NCBI RefSeq assembly: GCF_000241305.1 | Contig: NZ_BAEH01000021.1 | Location: 1-54,677 of the forward strand | Origin: Gordonia effusa NBRC 100432 | GTDB lineage: Bacteria > Actinomycetota > Actinomycetes > Mycobacteriales > Mycobacteriaceae | Reading direction: 5' to 3' | Length of the DNA: 54,677 nt | In this document: positions 25,445 through 33,585 of the stretch, piece after piece | Position numbering within the stretch: the stretch's first letter is position 1 | Layout of the letters: each line of letters starts with the position of its first letter | Position numbers and translations under genes: made by a program | The notes under the pieces: model-generated | The model's input: only the letters and a program-made list of their open reading frames with translations | What the model was told of the DNA's origin: nothing | The model's database searches: none

Positions 25445-26767
25445 TCACACGCCGATCGCACACGGCGAGCCGCTGACACGCCCTGGCGCAAGCCGCTCGC
25501 GTGTCTCGGGCACCGGATTCCACTGCCCCTCGACTCGACCGTAGTTCCACCGTGCACCCCGCTCAACCAGCGTGCCGACAGCGGCGATCAGCCGATCGAC
25601 CTCATCGGCGCAGGTGCCCAACCCGATGCTGGCGCGCAGCGCGCCGTCCACTCCAAGCCGCGCCAGCAGCGGGTGCGCACAGAATCGACCATCTCGGAGA
25701 CCGATGCCGTGTTCTGCTGAGAGGTACGCGGCAACGTGGCCGGGTTCGAAGCCGTCGATGGTAAAGGCCACGATTCCCACCCGGTCGGCGGTATCGGTCC
25801 AGATATTCAGAAACCGCACTCCCGCAACGGTTTCCAAACCCGATCGCAGACGCTCGACGAGATTTCGCTCATGGTCGACGACGGTTGCCTCGTCGAGCAA
25901 GCCGAGGGTGTCGCATGCCGCTGCCAGCGCCGCCACACCCAGTACATTCGGCGAACCGGCCTCATGTCGTTGTGGAGACAAAGCCCACTGGACATCGGTG
26001 CTAGTCACCTCTCGCACTGCGCCACCACCAGCCAGGTACGGCTCAGCGGCGTCGAGCCAATCCCGACGTCCAACCAGCACTCCCGCGCCGAACGGGGCAT
26101 ACAGCTTATGCCCGGAAAATGCCAGGTAGTCAATTCCGCTGGCGCGCAAATCAATTCGTCGATGTGGCGCGAGTTGCGCGGCGTCGACCAGGATTCGGGC
26201 ACCGTGGCGATGCGCCAGCGTGGTCAATCGCTCTAGCGGCAGAATTTCCCCGGTTACATTCGAGGCGCCGGTAATGGCAAGTAGCGCAGCTGGTTTGGCA
26301 CGCAACTCACTGGCGATCCGACGTATCGTCTCCTCGATGGTGTCAGCGCTGGCCACTACTCGCCGACCGTTGCGCGTCCACGGCAGAAAGTTGGCATGAT
26401 GCTCGATATCGAGTACGACGGTGTCGCCCGGCACGCAGGCAGCCAACAGATTCAACGAGTCGGTCGTGTTGCGGGTAAAGACAACGACCTGGTCATCGGC
26501 GCCATTAACGAAGCGCGCCACTGAGTCTCGAGCCGACTCGTAGCACTCTGTCGAGATACGAGAGGCGTACCCAGCGCCCCGGTGCACGCTGGCGTAATAC
26601 GGCAGCAACTCCGTCACCCGGTCGGTAACCTGCTCGAGCGCGGGAGCACTGGCGGCGTAGTCAAAATTGGCGTAGGCGCGAAATCCGCCCTGTACCAACG
26701 GAACTGAAAGATCGCTACCTGAAACACAGGCAATGGGTGCACAAAAGCGGTCGAGCGTAGAAGTCAT
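25445..26767 (-). CDS. Class V aminotransferase, cysteine-desulfurase-like (SufS/CsdA type)
   Basis: 440 residues from ATG 26767, with AAGGGG about 7 nt upstream. PLP-enzyme marks are YANFDYAASAPA, TRNTTDSLNLLA, EHHANFLPW, DAAQLAPH and FSGHKLYAPFGAGVL with the PLP lysine at about 221. LRDGRFCAHPLL keeps the cysteine expected of SufS-like desulfurases, so sulfur mobilisation from cysteine or a related compound is plausible. The leader is a SAM-IV riboswitch, so expression should fall when S-adenosylmethionine is plentiful. That ties the enzyme to sulfur amino-acid metabolism rather than housekeeping Fe-S assembly, and no suf/isc genes are nearby. Confidence 0.87.
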   Translation of the reverse strand: MTSTLDRFCAPIACVSGSDLSVPLVQGGFRAYANFDYAASAPALEQVTDRVTELLPYYASVHRGAGYASRISTECYESARDSVARFVNGADDQVVVFTRNTTDSLNLLAACVPGDTVVLDIEHHANFLPWTRNGRRVVASADTIEETIRRIASELRAKPAALLAITGASNVTGEILPLERLTTLAHRHGARILVDAAQLAPHRRIDLRASGIDYLAFSGHKLYAPFGAGVLVGRRDWLDAAEPYLAGGGAVREVTSTDVQWALSPQRHEAGSPNVLGVAALAAACDTLGLLDEATVVDHERNLVERLRSGLETVAGVRFLNIWTDTADRVGIVAFTIDGFEPGHVAAYLSAEHGIGLRDGRFCAHPLLARLGVDGALRASIGLGTCADEVDRLIAAVGTLVERGARWNYGRVEGQWNPVPETRERLAPGRVSGSPCAIGV

Positions 26768-26799
26768 CAAGAACCCCTTGGTCAGGGACCCCGGGGTAC

Positions 26800-26925
26800 G
26801 ACAGTCGGAGTCCGCGCTTGCCGCACCCAATCAGGCAACGGCCTGGTCGTCACCCGGAGCACCCCGCCGCGGTGGAGGGTTGCCGACCAGCAAGCCGGGG
26901 CTTAACGCTGGTACTCATGACCTGT
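26800..26925 (-). ncRNA. SAM-IV-class riboswitch
   Basis: Read on the minus strand, the leader carries the actinobacterial SAM-IV core. GGTCATGAG is followed by the stem CCAGC...AAGCC-CC-GGCTT-GCTGG, then GGCAACCCTCC, GGGGTGCTCCGGGTGA and GACC closing the first helix. The downstream CGGCAAGCGCGGACTCCG resembles the 3' pseudoknot part. It lies 33 nt before the start of the desulfurase-like gene. In the linker, CCCCGG can pair with the AAGGGG ribosome site, so translational control is plausible. Confidence 0.85.
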
Positions 26926-26993
26926 GCCGAGGTTCGCAGATCGCGCGCCCACTTGTCAACCGACCCCACGTCGGACGAACTGGCCGCCGCGTC

Positions 26994-27068
26994 CGCGAAA
27001 ATCGTCCGATAGTCAGCCAACCTGGGGCGATATGCCCTTGGTGCAGTCTTATTCGGACGATTTTCGCG
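26994..27068. repeat. 75-nt inverted repeat with 16-bp perfect arms
   Basis: CGCGAAAATCGTCCGA (26994-27009) and its exact complement (27053-27068) flank 43 nt. The inner sequence holds smaller complementary pairs (CCAA/TTGG and GGGC/GCCC), so the whole can fold as an extended hairpin. It begins 8 nt after the stop of the secreted-protein gene (minus strand) and lies upstream of the riboswitch. It may be that gene's terminator, a structured RNA or a small non-autonomous element. Confidence 0.6.
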
Positions 27069-27075
27069 AACTATG

Positions 27076-27636
27076 TCACGGCACCAATAGAGCGGAGACA
27101 CCCGGGATCACGCTGATCGGCATCCCCGGCCTCTCCCACTGCTCACGGAACACCGTGACAGTCGCAACCACTGGGCCCGACCCGGTGACGACGGTCGCTG
27201 ATGTAGGCAATGTCCATGAATATCCCGGCCCCGAATCTGTCGCTGGCGCTTGCCAGTGCCGCAGGTCGACCGTTCCGGTCTTGCCGGTCTGCAGATTCCG
27301 CCAGGAGACCCCAACGTAACGGTAGGTGTATTGGCCGTAAAGATAGGAATTCGGACCACTCCACGTCACCGGATTGGCGACCGAGAAGGTCACCGATCCA
27401 GCAGTCGACGCGGGTCGGGCATTGACAGTGGTTTGCTGGAATGAACCGCCGGGGACGCCGCCCGGAGGTGTTTCGATGCCGCCGATCGCGGGGATTGAGA
27501 AACTCAGCGCATTCGTCGTTGCGACTTTCGTCGCCGCCGGAGCGGCGGGGGCCGCGGATGCGATGGCGGGGGCGATGGCGATGGATACCGCTGCACCTAC
27601 CGCAGCAGCAGCGGCGATGACTCGTGTTCGTGACAT
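27076..27636 (-). CDS. Secreted protein of unknown function
   Basis: 186 residues from ATG 27636, with AAGGA about 9 nt upstream. ATG 27684 would add a non-signal leader. Residues 1-29 form a Sec signal peptide (SRTR, an Ala-rich hydrophobic core, cleavage near ASAAPA). The mature part is rich in Ser, Thr, Gly and Tyr, with alternating beta-type stretches (VTFSVANPVTWSG, YLYGQYTYRYVGVSW, ATVTVFREQW). It has no cysteines and no motif I recognise. The sequence suggests an exported beta-rich protein, perhaps surface-associated. Confidence 0.8.
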   Translation of the reverse strand: MSRTRVIAAAAAVGAAVSIAIAPAIASAAPAAPAATKVATTNALSFSIPAIGGIETPPGGVPGGSFQQTTVNARPASTAGSVTFSVANPVTWSGPNSYLYGQYTYRYVGVSWRNLQTGKTGTVDLRHWQAPATDSGPGYSWTLPTSATVVTGSGPVVATVTVFREQWERPGMPISVIPGVSALLVP

Positions 27637-27890
27637 TTGGGTCAATCCTTCCGGTGTGGGTCGCTTGGGATACGAGACGTCCACGGGCGAGCTGTTGCCC
27701 TACCGCGGTCGATTTCCCGAACGTGCCGACGCGTCTTATGCGAACCCGAATCGGCGTCTACTTCGTGATGTCGGGAAGCACGTTCATAATCCATATCGGC
27801 AAAGACACCCCACCCCGTTAGCTTTTCAAACTGATCGTCATCGAATGTCATGCGAACGACCGACCCGACCGCGCCTCGGAACACAGCAGG

Positions 27891-28682
27891 TCAGGCACTC
27901 TTTTCGGGTAGTGCTTCCACACTCATCGCCGCGGCGGTGCGGTCTCCAGTCACGAGCCACGCGTAGAGCGTTGCGCCTTTCCGGTGTGCGAGTAGCCGCG
28001 GCGCGTCTTCAATCTGCAACGGAGAATTGTGTTCGACGACGCCCCGCAGCGGAAGCTGCTCACGCAGATCTGGCGCAGTCGCAAGCACTTCTTCGAGCGC
28101 TGTCCAATACACCGCGTTGTTGACGTGCTGGATGATGTCGAGGTCGGCAGCACGCAGAAGGAATGGCACCTCGAAGGCATCAGGATGCGGCGCGGGGTCG
28201 AGCCACTGTTTCCATCGCAGTACACCGGGCTCCGCCGCGGACCCCACAGTGTTGACGAAGCTTTCGCTCAGCGCAGACGGTGTAACCGTTTTGACGTTGA
28301 AATTGATCCAGAACGCCTCTGTCTCGATCCGAGTGCCACGCTGGCCGTCCAGGTCGATTCGCACATTGCACCACCGCGAACCTAGCTTCGAGCCCCACCG
28401 CTCAACATTGAGCACATCAGGCTGTTCACCACCGGCCAGGATTTCAATCACCGTCCTGCGGACAACCCAGTGCGGATGGATATCTTCGTGGCCGATATGA
28501 AGCAGGTGGTCTTGGCCCGCATCCTGGAGGTAACGTGCGACACCGTCGAATTTGAGGCGGTGGTCATGGCTAACCGAGTCCCCCCGGACAGTACGCTGCG
28601 CGGTGAAGATGGCACCACTTTCCAGCAATTCTTGTCGCCGTTGCGGATCGACGACACGCCCCGGCAATCGTTCTCCAATCAC
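27891..28682 (-). CDS. Acyl-ACP thioesterase-like protein (double hot-dog)
   Basis: 263 residues from GTG 28682. There are two hot-dog repeats. The first contains DHRLKFDGVARYLQDAGQDH. The second contains LRAADLDIIQHVNNAVYWTALEEVL, the N-x-H-x-N-type motif region of FatA/FatB-like acyl-ACP thioesterases. Pfam family Acyl-ACP_TE is the expected match. It would release fatty acids from carrier or CoA thioesters. Actinobacterial members lack plant transit peptides, as here. The gene lies between two short minus-strand genes with no clear operon partner. A TesB-like thioesterase is encoded 0.5 kb upstream. Confidence 0.85.
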   Translation of the reverse strand: MIGERLPGRVVDPQRRQELLESGAIFTAQRTVRGDSVSHDHRLKFDGVARYLQDAGQDHLLHIGHEDIHPHWVVRRTVIEILAGGEQPDVLNVERWGSKLGSRWCNVRIDLDGQRGTRIETEAFWINFNVKTVTPSALSESFVNTVGSAAEPGVLRWKQWLDPAPHPDAFEVPFLLRAADLDIIQHVNNAVYWTALEEVLATAPDLREQLPLRGVVEHNSPLQIEDAPRLLAHRKGATLYAWLVTGDRTAAAMSVEALPEKSA

Positions 28683-28777
28683 CTCAAAGAGTGTTCCACA
28701 CGCACTCGAAATGCGTACGACGTGTTCAACACCGTCTTGTTATCCCTCCGAATATCAGGACGATGCGGCTGGCCGAA

Positions 28778-28996
28778 CTACTGACTGGGCTCGGGCAGTT
28801 TGACGTTGCAGTCGGTCACTTTGGGGTTAACCCCGAAGTAGTTCAACGGGCCGGCGACAACTGTTAGTGCGATGGTTCCGGCAGTCGCACAATTGGTTTC
28901 AGCGTTACTGAAGTAATCCCGCTGAAATGCGGCCAACAGGCCGATCAGCAACCAGACCACTATGAGGAAACTCAGGATTCCACCACCACGCCGCAT
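28778..28996 (-). CDS. Small membrane-anchored protein, unknown function
   Basis: 72 residues from ATG 28996, with GGAGGT 6-8 nt upstream; the longer TTG start at 29053 has none. Residues 1-5 (MRRGG) are positively charged, then one transmembrane helix (ILSFLIVVWLLIGLLAAF) follows. The outside part of about 48 residues has two cysteines (NCATAG and TDCNVK) that could form a disulfide. I do not recognise the family, but the ribosome site and composition support a real gene. Confidence 0.7.
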   Translation of the reverse strand: MRRGGGILSFLIVVWLLIGLLAAFQRDYFSNAETNCATAGTIALTVVAGPLNYFGVNPKVTDCNVKLPEPSQ

Positions 28997-29201
28997 GTTG
29001 TTACCTCCGTGTCGACCGCGATTCAAATTTGGTGTTCCCGATATTCGCGGCAACCAAACATGAATCTCCGGACCACCGTCATCCCGACCGTCGGCCTAGC
29101 AAGATCCGCTATCTCAACTTCAATGTTCAGCGCAGGCGATCAGATGGGGCTGCGCCCACACCGCGAACAGTGGAATCAGCAGAACCAACCGTGATCTGAA
29201 T

Positions 29202-30017
29202 CTAGCCGCGCCACAAGGCTTCTTGAGCCGTCGACGCGATCAGCGTGCCGTCGCGACCTACGATCGCACCCCGCACCAATCCGCGCGCGCTGCCGGTAGT
29301 GACCGGCGTGATGTCGTAGCAATGCCAATCGTGCGGGTCGAACGGCCGATGAAACCAGATCGAATGGTCAAGGCTGGCAGCGAGATTCGGCGTCATTAGT
29401 GCTTTGAGCGATGCACCCGGTGGTCGCGCGGCCGGTACCGGACCGATATCGGACAGCAGGGTTAGGACGCATGCGCGCAGCAGCGGATCATCAGCGATTG
29501 GCCGCCGCGTTCTGATCCAAAACGGCGCTAGCACAAAGGGTTCCGGGTCCCCCGCGCGACCACGCATTTCAAAATCTTTCGATAGCACCATGGTGGTACC
29601 GACCTCAACCGAATCCTCAAGCGCGAGAGCCGGAATCGGCGGCGTGTAACCGTCGGTTCCTTCCTCGCTGCGATGGAAGGAGGTGATCATCTCGAAGATG
29701 GCGGCGTCGTTCTGTTCCACCGTGACCCGACGAGTGGCGAATGATCGGCCATCGCGAACGCGTTCGACGCGCAGCACGATATCCACACCGTACTGCCCAC
29801 CGCGGATGAAATACGCGTGCAGCGAATGCGGCAGTTTGTCGCCGTCGACGGTGGCACCCGCCGCCGCGAGCGCCCGCGCGGCGATGTATCCGCCGAATAG
29901 CCGCCCGTCCTCGCTGCCTCCGGGGCTGCGCGCGACGAAGGTGTCGCCGTTCCGGGTGAAACTCAGCAGCGCGGCCATTCGGGCGTCTTCGGCCACTGGT
30001 TCTTTATCGGTCACCAA
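29202..30017 (-). CDS. tesB: Acyl-CoA thioesterase II (TesB family)
   Basis: 271 residues from TTG 30017, or GTG 30014 one codon later. It has the double hot-dog TesB layout: GGYIAARALAAAGATV in the first half, SLHAYFIRGGQYGVDIVLRVERVRDGRSFATRRV typical of the family, and SLDHSIWFHRPFDPHDWHCYDI in the second half. It hydrolyses acyl-CoAs of broad chain length. It ends a minus-strand pair with the phosphotransferase gene (34 bp apart). Such phosphotransferase and thioesterase genes often accompany acyl-CoA degradation genes in actinobacteria. Confidence 0.88.
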   Translation of the reverse strand: MVTDKEPVAEDARMAALLSFTRNGDTFVARSPGGSEDGRLFGGYIAARALAAAGATVDGDKLPHSLHAYFIRGGQYGVDIVLRVERVRDGRSFATRRVTVEQNDAAIFEMITSFHRSEEGTDGYTPPIPALALEDSVEVGTTMVLSKDFEMRGRAGDPEPFVLAPFWIRTRRPIADDPLLRACVLTLLSDIGPVPAARPPGASLKALMTPNLAASLDHSIWFHRPFDPHDWHCYDITPVTTGSARGLVRGAIVGRDGTLIASTAQEALWRG

Positions 30018-30051
30018 TTGAGCTTGGCAGATGGTGATGTTTCCCCCTGAA

Positions 30052-31068
30052 TCAACCCGACAAAATCGTCAACGCCCGCTCAGCCAGCAGGCCCGGCCGA
30101 CGGGTCAGCAGATCGAAGTCGACATCCTCTGCCTCACCCATCGCACCCGCGCGATACCGAACCAGCACGCCCTCCGCAATACAGGCCAGGCGCCACAGGG
30201 CGAATGCGTGGTAGTAGTCGATATCGGACGCATCGTATCCGGTCGCGTATTCGTATCGGCTAACCAGCTCATCAGGGGTGAGGAAGCCTGACCCGGCACA
30301 TGGTGCCCACCCGACGACGTCCGGCGACGACCACGTCGCGACCAGCCACCCGACATCGGCGAGCACATCACCGACGGACCAGAGCTCCCAGTCGAGGATT
30401 CCGCGGACCGCACCCGCGTCGTCGATCAACAGATTCCCGAGTCGATAGTCACCATGCACCACGCCCACATACCTCTCCGCTGGCCGTCGATCCACCAGTA
30501 GCCGGTATGCCCGCGACCATTCGGCTGTGGCGCCGCCGGAGCCTTCGATCTGCGCCGACCAACGCCGCAATTGACGTTCAAGATACGTACCCGAGCGTCG
30601 GAATTCATCGAACTCGGTTGTCTCACAAGGGATGAGGTGGAGCGCGGCCAGGGCATCGATCGTCCCTTCGGACAATTTGCGCTGCATCGCGGCGCTGAAC
30701 TGCTCCGCGTCGTCGTCGCATTCCACAACAATGCCGGGCACGTACTCCATCACGTAGAACTGCGCTCCGGTGACCGCGGGCTCGCTACAGAGCGCGATCG
30801 GTGTGGGAGTGGGAGCCACCGATGGCTGCAACAAGCTCAGAATCGACCATTCCCGCGTCATGTTGTGCGCTGTCGGCGCCGTCGATGTGAGGGGCGGCCG
30901 CCGCAGCACCCAGCGTCCGCCGCGCGCATCATCGACAAGATAGGTCAGATTCGATCGACCGCCAGCCAGTTGGGTAAAGTCCAGCGGCAGAACCGAATCA
31001 GGCACGTTGACGGCGAACCAATCCGAGACCGCCTCGACGTCAATTCCAGCTGGCGAGTGCGTTGGCAT
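30052..31068 (-). CDS. APH-like phosphotransferase family protein
   Basis: 338 residues from ATG 31068, with GAGGT 4-5 nt upstream. Kinase-like motifs are GGRSNLTYLV (nucleotide loop), VLRRPP, VVHGDYRLGNLLID (catalytic loop with Asp and Asn) and ILDWELWSVGD (metal-binding Asp). This matches the aminoglycoside-phosphotransferase-like branch that includes the N-terminal domain of ACAD10/11, which acts on 4-hydroxy-acyl-CoA. A role in acyl-CoA metabolism is therefore more likely than antibiotic resistance. Pairing with tesB supports that. The substrate is inferred only. Confidence 0.85.
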   Translation of the reverse strand: MPTHSPAGIDVEAVSDWFAVNVPDSVLPLDFTQLAGGRSNLTYLVDDARGGRWVLRRPPLTSTAPTAHNMTREWSILSLLQPSVAPTPTPIALCSEPAVTGAQFYVMEYVPGIVVECDDDAEQFSAAMQRKLSEGTIDALAALHLIPCETTEFDEFRRSGTYLERQLRRWSAQIEGSGGATAEWSRAYRLLVDRRPAERYVGVVHGDYRLGNLLIDDAGAVRGILDWELWSVGDVLADVGWLVATWSSPDVVGWAPCAGSGFLTPDELVSRYEYATGYDASDIDYYHAFALWRLACIAEGVLVRYRAGAMGEAEDVDFDLLTRRPGLLAERALTILSG

Positions 31069-31223
31069 ACAAACCTCGACATATCCTAGTTTCGTCGCTC
31101 CTGGCGACGAGATCACGAAAAGCGCTCTGCCGCAAAGGTCACCCTGTCACATCAGCCAGTCGATATCTGCGTTACTGCGATCGTCGCGTGTGCTTCGACG
31201 ACCGACGCGGCTACCGTAACCAC

Positions 31224-31880
31224 ATGCAAACGATCCGTCCCCGCGAACTGGTCTTGGCTGTCATATTGACCGGCACCGCCGGCTTTCTCGACGCGGTGGG
31301 ATTCTTGAATCTCGGCGGCTATTTCGTTTCATTTATGAGCGGCAATACAACTCGCATGTCTGCCGAGTTCATCCACGGTTCGTGGACTTCAGTCGGCAAG
31401 GCCTTCGGCATCATCGGGCTATTCATCGCCGGCGCTGTAATCGGCTCGGTACTCGCACGATTCGGCGATGGCCGAGTGACTGTTCTGGCCAGCACGACCG
31501 GCGTCGTCGGGCTGTCCGCGCTCGCAACTACGGCGCACTGGTTTCCAGTGCCGCCGATCTTGATCGTCGCAGTCGCGATGGGGATACTCAACGCCACCTT
31601 CCTGTCGAATGGCGAAGTCTCCGTCGGCCTTACCTACATGACAGGCACCCTGGTCAAGGCAAGCCAGCGCCTCGTCGACGCCTTCTACGGCGGCCCTCGT
31701 TGGCTGTGGCTGCGCTACTTCGGCCTCTGGCTCGCGCTCGCTTTAGGCGCACTGCTGGGAGCATGGGCATATACACAGATCGGACTCGACGTGCTGTGGT
31801 TCGTATTCGGCGCGCTAGGACTGATCACGGTGGTCACCTGGCGAATCCGCACACAATTAGCCATCAGCGACGCCGACTAA
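31224..31880 (+). CDS. YoaK-family (DUF1275) membrane protein
   Basis: 218 residues and six predicted membrane helices. The family start TAGFLDAVGFLNLGGYFVSFMSGNTTRM is unmistakable. GLTYMTGTLVKASQRLVDAF is the second conserved block. ATG 31224 has no Shine-Dalgarno and is probably leaderless. DUF1275 proteins are small, possibly transporter-like membrane proteins without an assigned substrate. The gene is divergent from the phosphotransferase gene across about 155 bp. No operon partner is evident. Confidence 0.9.
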   Translation: MQTIRPRELVLAVILTGTAGFLDAVGFLNLGGYFVSFMSGNTTRMSAEFIHGSWTSVGKAFGIIGLFIAGAVIGSVLARFGDGRVTVLASTTGVVGLSALATTAHWFPVPPILIVAVAMGILNATFLSNGEVSVGLTYMTGTLVKASQRLVDAFYGGPRWLWLRYFGLWLALALGALLGAWAYTQIGLDVLWFVFGALGLITVVTWRIRTQLAISDAD

Positions 31881-32001
31881 CTCCATTGTGCGCGGAGCAC
31901 AACGGACCGAACAAAGTCTGGCCTCACAGACCGTTTCCCATCACATTCTCTGGCAATAGTGTCGTAGCTCACAACCAGTTCCTGTTGGAAGGCTTCGCAC
32001 C

Positions 32002-33471
32002 GTGACCCGATCTTCTTACTTCGCCTGGGATGCCGTCGAGAATCCCGACGCCCCCTGCGTCCGCGACGATTCCGGCGCGCTGAGCTACGCAGACTTCGCC
32101 GACCGCGTCGAGGCATGCGCGGAGCAGCTGTGCGTACTGGGCGTAGAACGCGGCGACGTCGTTGCCACCTTCCTCGCCAATAGAGTCGAACTGCTGGTCG
32201 TCCTGATGGCAGCCTGGCGATTGGGAGCGATTGGCACACCGGTCAATCCGGCGTTCACCGCCGACGAGGCCGAGTATCAACTGGCCGATGCACAGGTGCG
32301 CGTCGTCGTCGGCGATACCGCCGGAACACCCAACCCAGATCGAATCATTCTGCGGACCAACGACATTGCCCAACTGCCGAGCGCCAGCTGGCGGGCACCG
32401 CGAGCGCCGCACCCCGACGAAGACGCACTACTCATCTACACGTCGGGATCCACCGGACGTCCCAAAGGAGTTCGCCTCACTCATTCGAACTTGCATTTCA
32501 TGGCGGCGTCGATGGTGACCTATTGCCGCCTCACCGCACAGGATCATGCACTACTCATCCTGCCCCTGTTTCACGTCAACGCCATCTGCGTGAGTTTCCT
32601 CGCGCCGATGCTCGCCGGTGCCCAACTGTCAGTGACCGGAAAGTTCTCGGTCAGTAGATTCTTCGACGACGTGAGCCGCCTTCGACCTACGTATTTCTCC
32701 GCCGTCCCAACCATTTACGCACTACTGTCCTCCCGACATGACGCTCCGCCGGCTTCGCTCGAATCAATTCGCTTCGCGATCTGCGGTGCCGCTCCGATCT
32801 CCCGCGAACTTCTCGACAGAGCAGAGTCGTTCTTCGGCTTTCCCATCGTCGAGGGATACGGATTGACCGAGGGAACGTGTGCGTCGGCCTGCAATCCTGT
32901 TGCGGGCGTTCGCAAATTGGGTACCGTCGGGCCCGCCCTGCCCGGCCAGGTGATACGCATCGTCGACGCCGAGGGCCGTGATGTTCCCGTCGGGCAGACC
33001 GGCGAAGTCATCATTGGGGGCCCAAATGTCATGCGCGGCTATCTCAATCGCCCCAAGGCCACGGCCGAAACTGTCGTCGACGGCTGGCTCCACACCGGCG
33101 ATATCGGCCTGCTCGACGACGATGGCTACCTGTCCATCGTCGACCGCATCAAGGACATGATTATTCGGGGCGGCGAGAACGTCTATCCCAAAGAGATCGA
33201 GAACGCTCTCGCAACCCACCCGGCAATCCTCGAATGCGCCGTCGTCGGTGAGCCCGATGACCTTCATGGTGAAGTTCCTGTCGCGTACGCCGTGGCCTAC
33301 CCCAACCACGACGTCACTGTTGCCGAACTGATCGCACACCTCGACGCACGGCTTGCCCGGATCAAAGGTCCGGTCGCCATCCACCTACTGCCCGAACTCC
33401 CCCGCAACCCGGTTGGCAAGATCGACAAACCCACCCTGCGGTTGAAATCACCTACCCCCCAAACGATTTAG
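32002..33471 (+). CDS. AMP-dependent acyl-CoA synthetase (ANL superfamily)
   Basis: 489 residues from GTG 32002, with GGAAGG about 9 nt upstream. Motifs are LLIYTSGSTGRPKGVRLTHSN (about 143-163), GYGLTEG, WLHTGDIG, DMIIRGGENVYP and the C-terminal PVGKIDK with catalytic Lys473. It forms an acyl-CoA from a carboxylic acid and ATP. The C-terminal part is less FadD-like than the ligase at 9388, and an aromatic or branched acid is possible. It leads a plus-strand cluster with DUF3556, an FAD oxidoreductase and PucR. The 114-bp gap to DUF3556 leaves co-transcription unproven. Confidence 0.9.
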   Translation: MTRSSYFAWDAVENPDAPCVRDDSGALSYADFADRVEACAEQLCVLGVERGDVVATFLANRVELLVVLMAAWRLGAIGTPVNPAFTADEAEYQLADAQVRVVVGDTAGTPNPDRIILRTNDIAQLPSASWRAPRAPHPDEDALLIYTSGSTGRPKGVRLTHSNLHFMAASMVTYCRLTAQDHALLILPLFHVNAICVSFLAPMLAGAQLSVTGKFSVSRFFDDVSRLRPTYFSAVPTIYALLSSRHDAPPASLESIRFAICGAAPISRELLDRAESFFGFPIVEGYGLTEGTCASACNPVAGVRKLGTVGPALPGQVIRIVDAEGRDVPVGQTGEVIIGGPNVMRGYLNRPKATAETVVDGWLHTGDIGLLDDDGYLSIVDRIKDMIIRGGENVYPKEIENALATHPAILECAVVGEPDDLHGEVPVAYAVAYPNHDVTVAELIAHLDARLARIKGPVAIHLLPELPRNPVGKIDKPTLRLKSPTPQTI

Positions 33472-33585
33472 TCCCTCTCACTCTGAGCGACCTCGCGATC
33501 GAGAAGCGGTCGGCGAGCAGATACTCCCTGCGCCAGTCACCCGGCCGGCGCACCATCCTCCGCATATCCGTGATTGGAGAAAACC

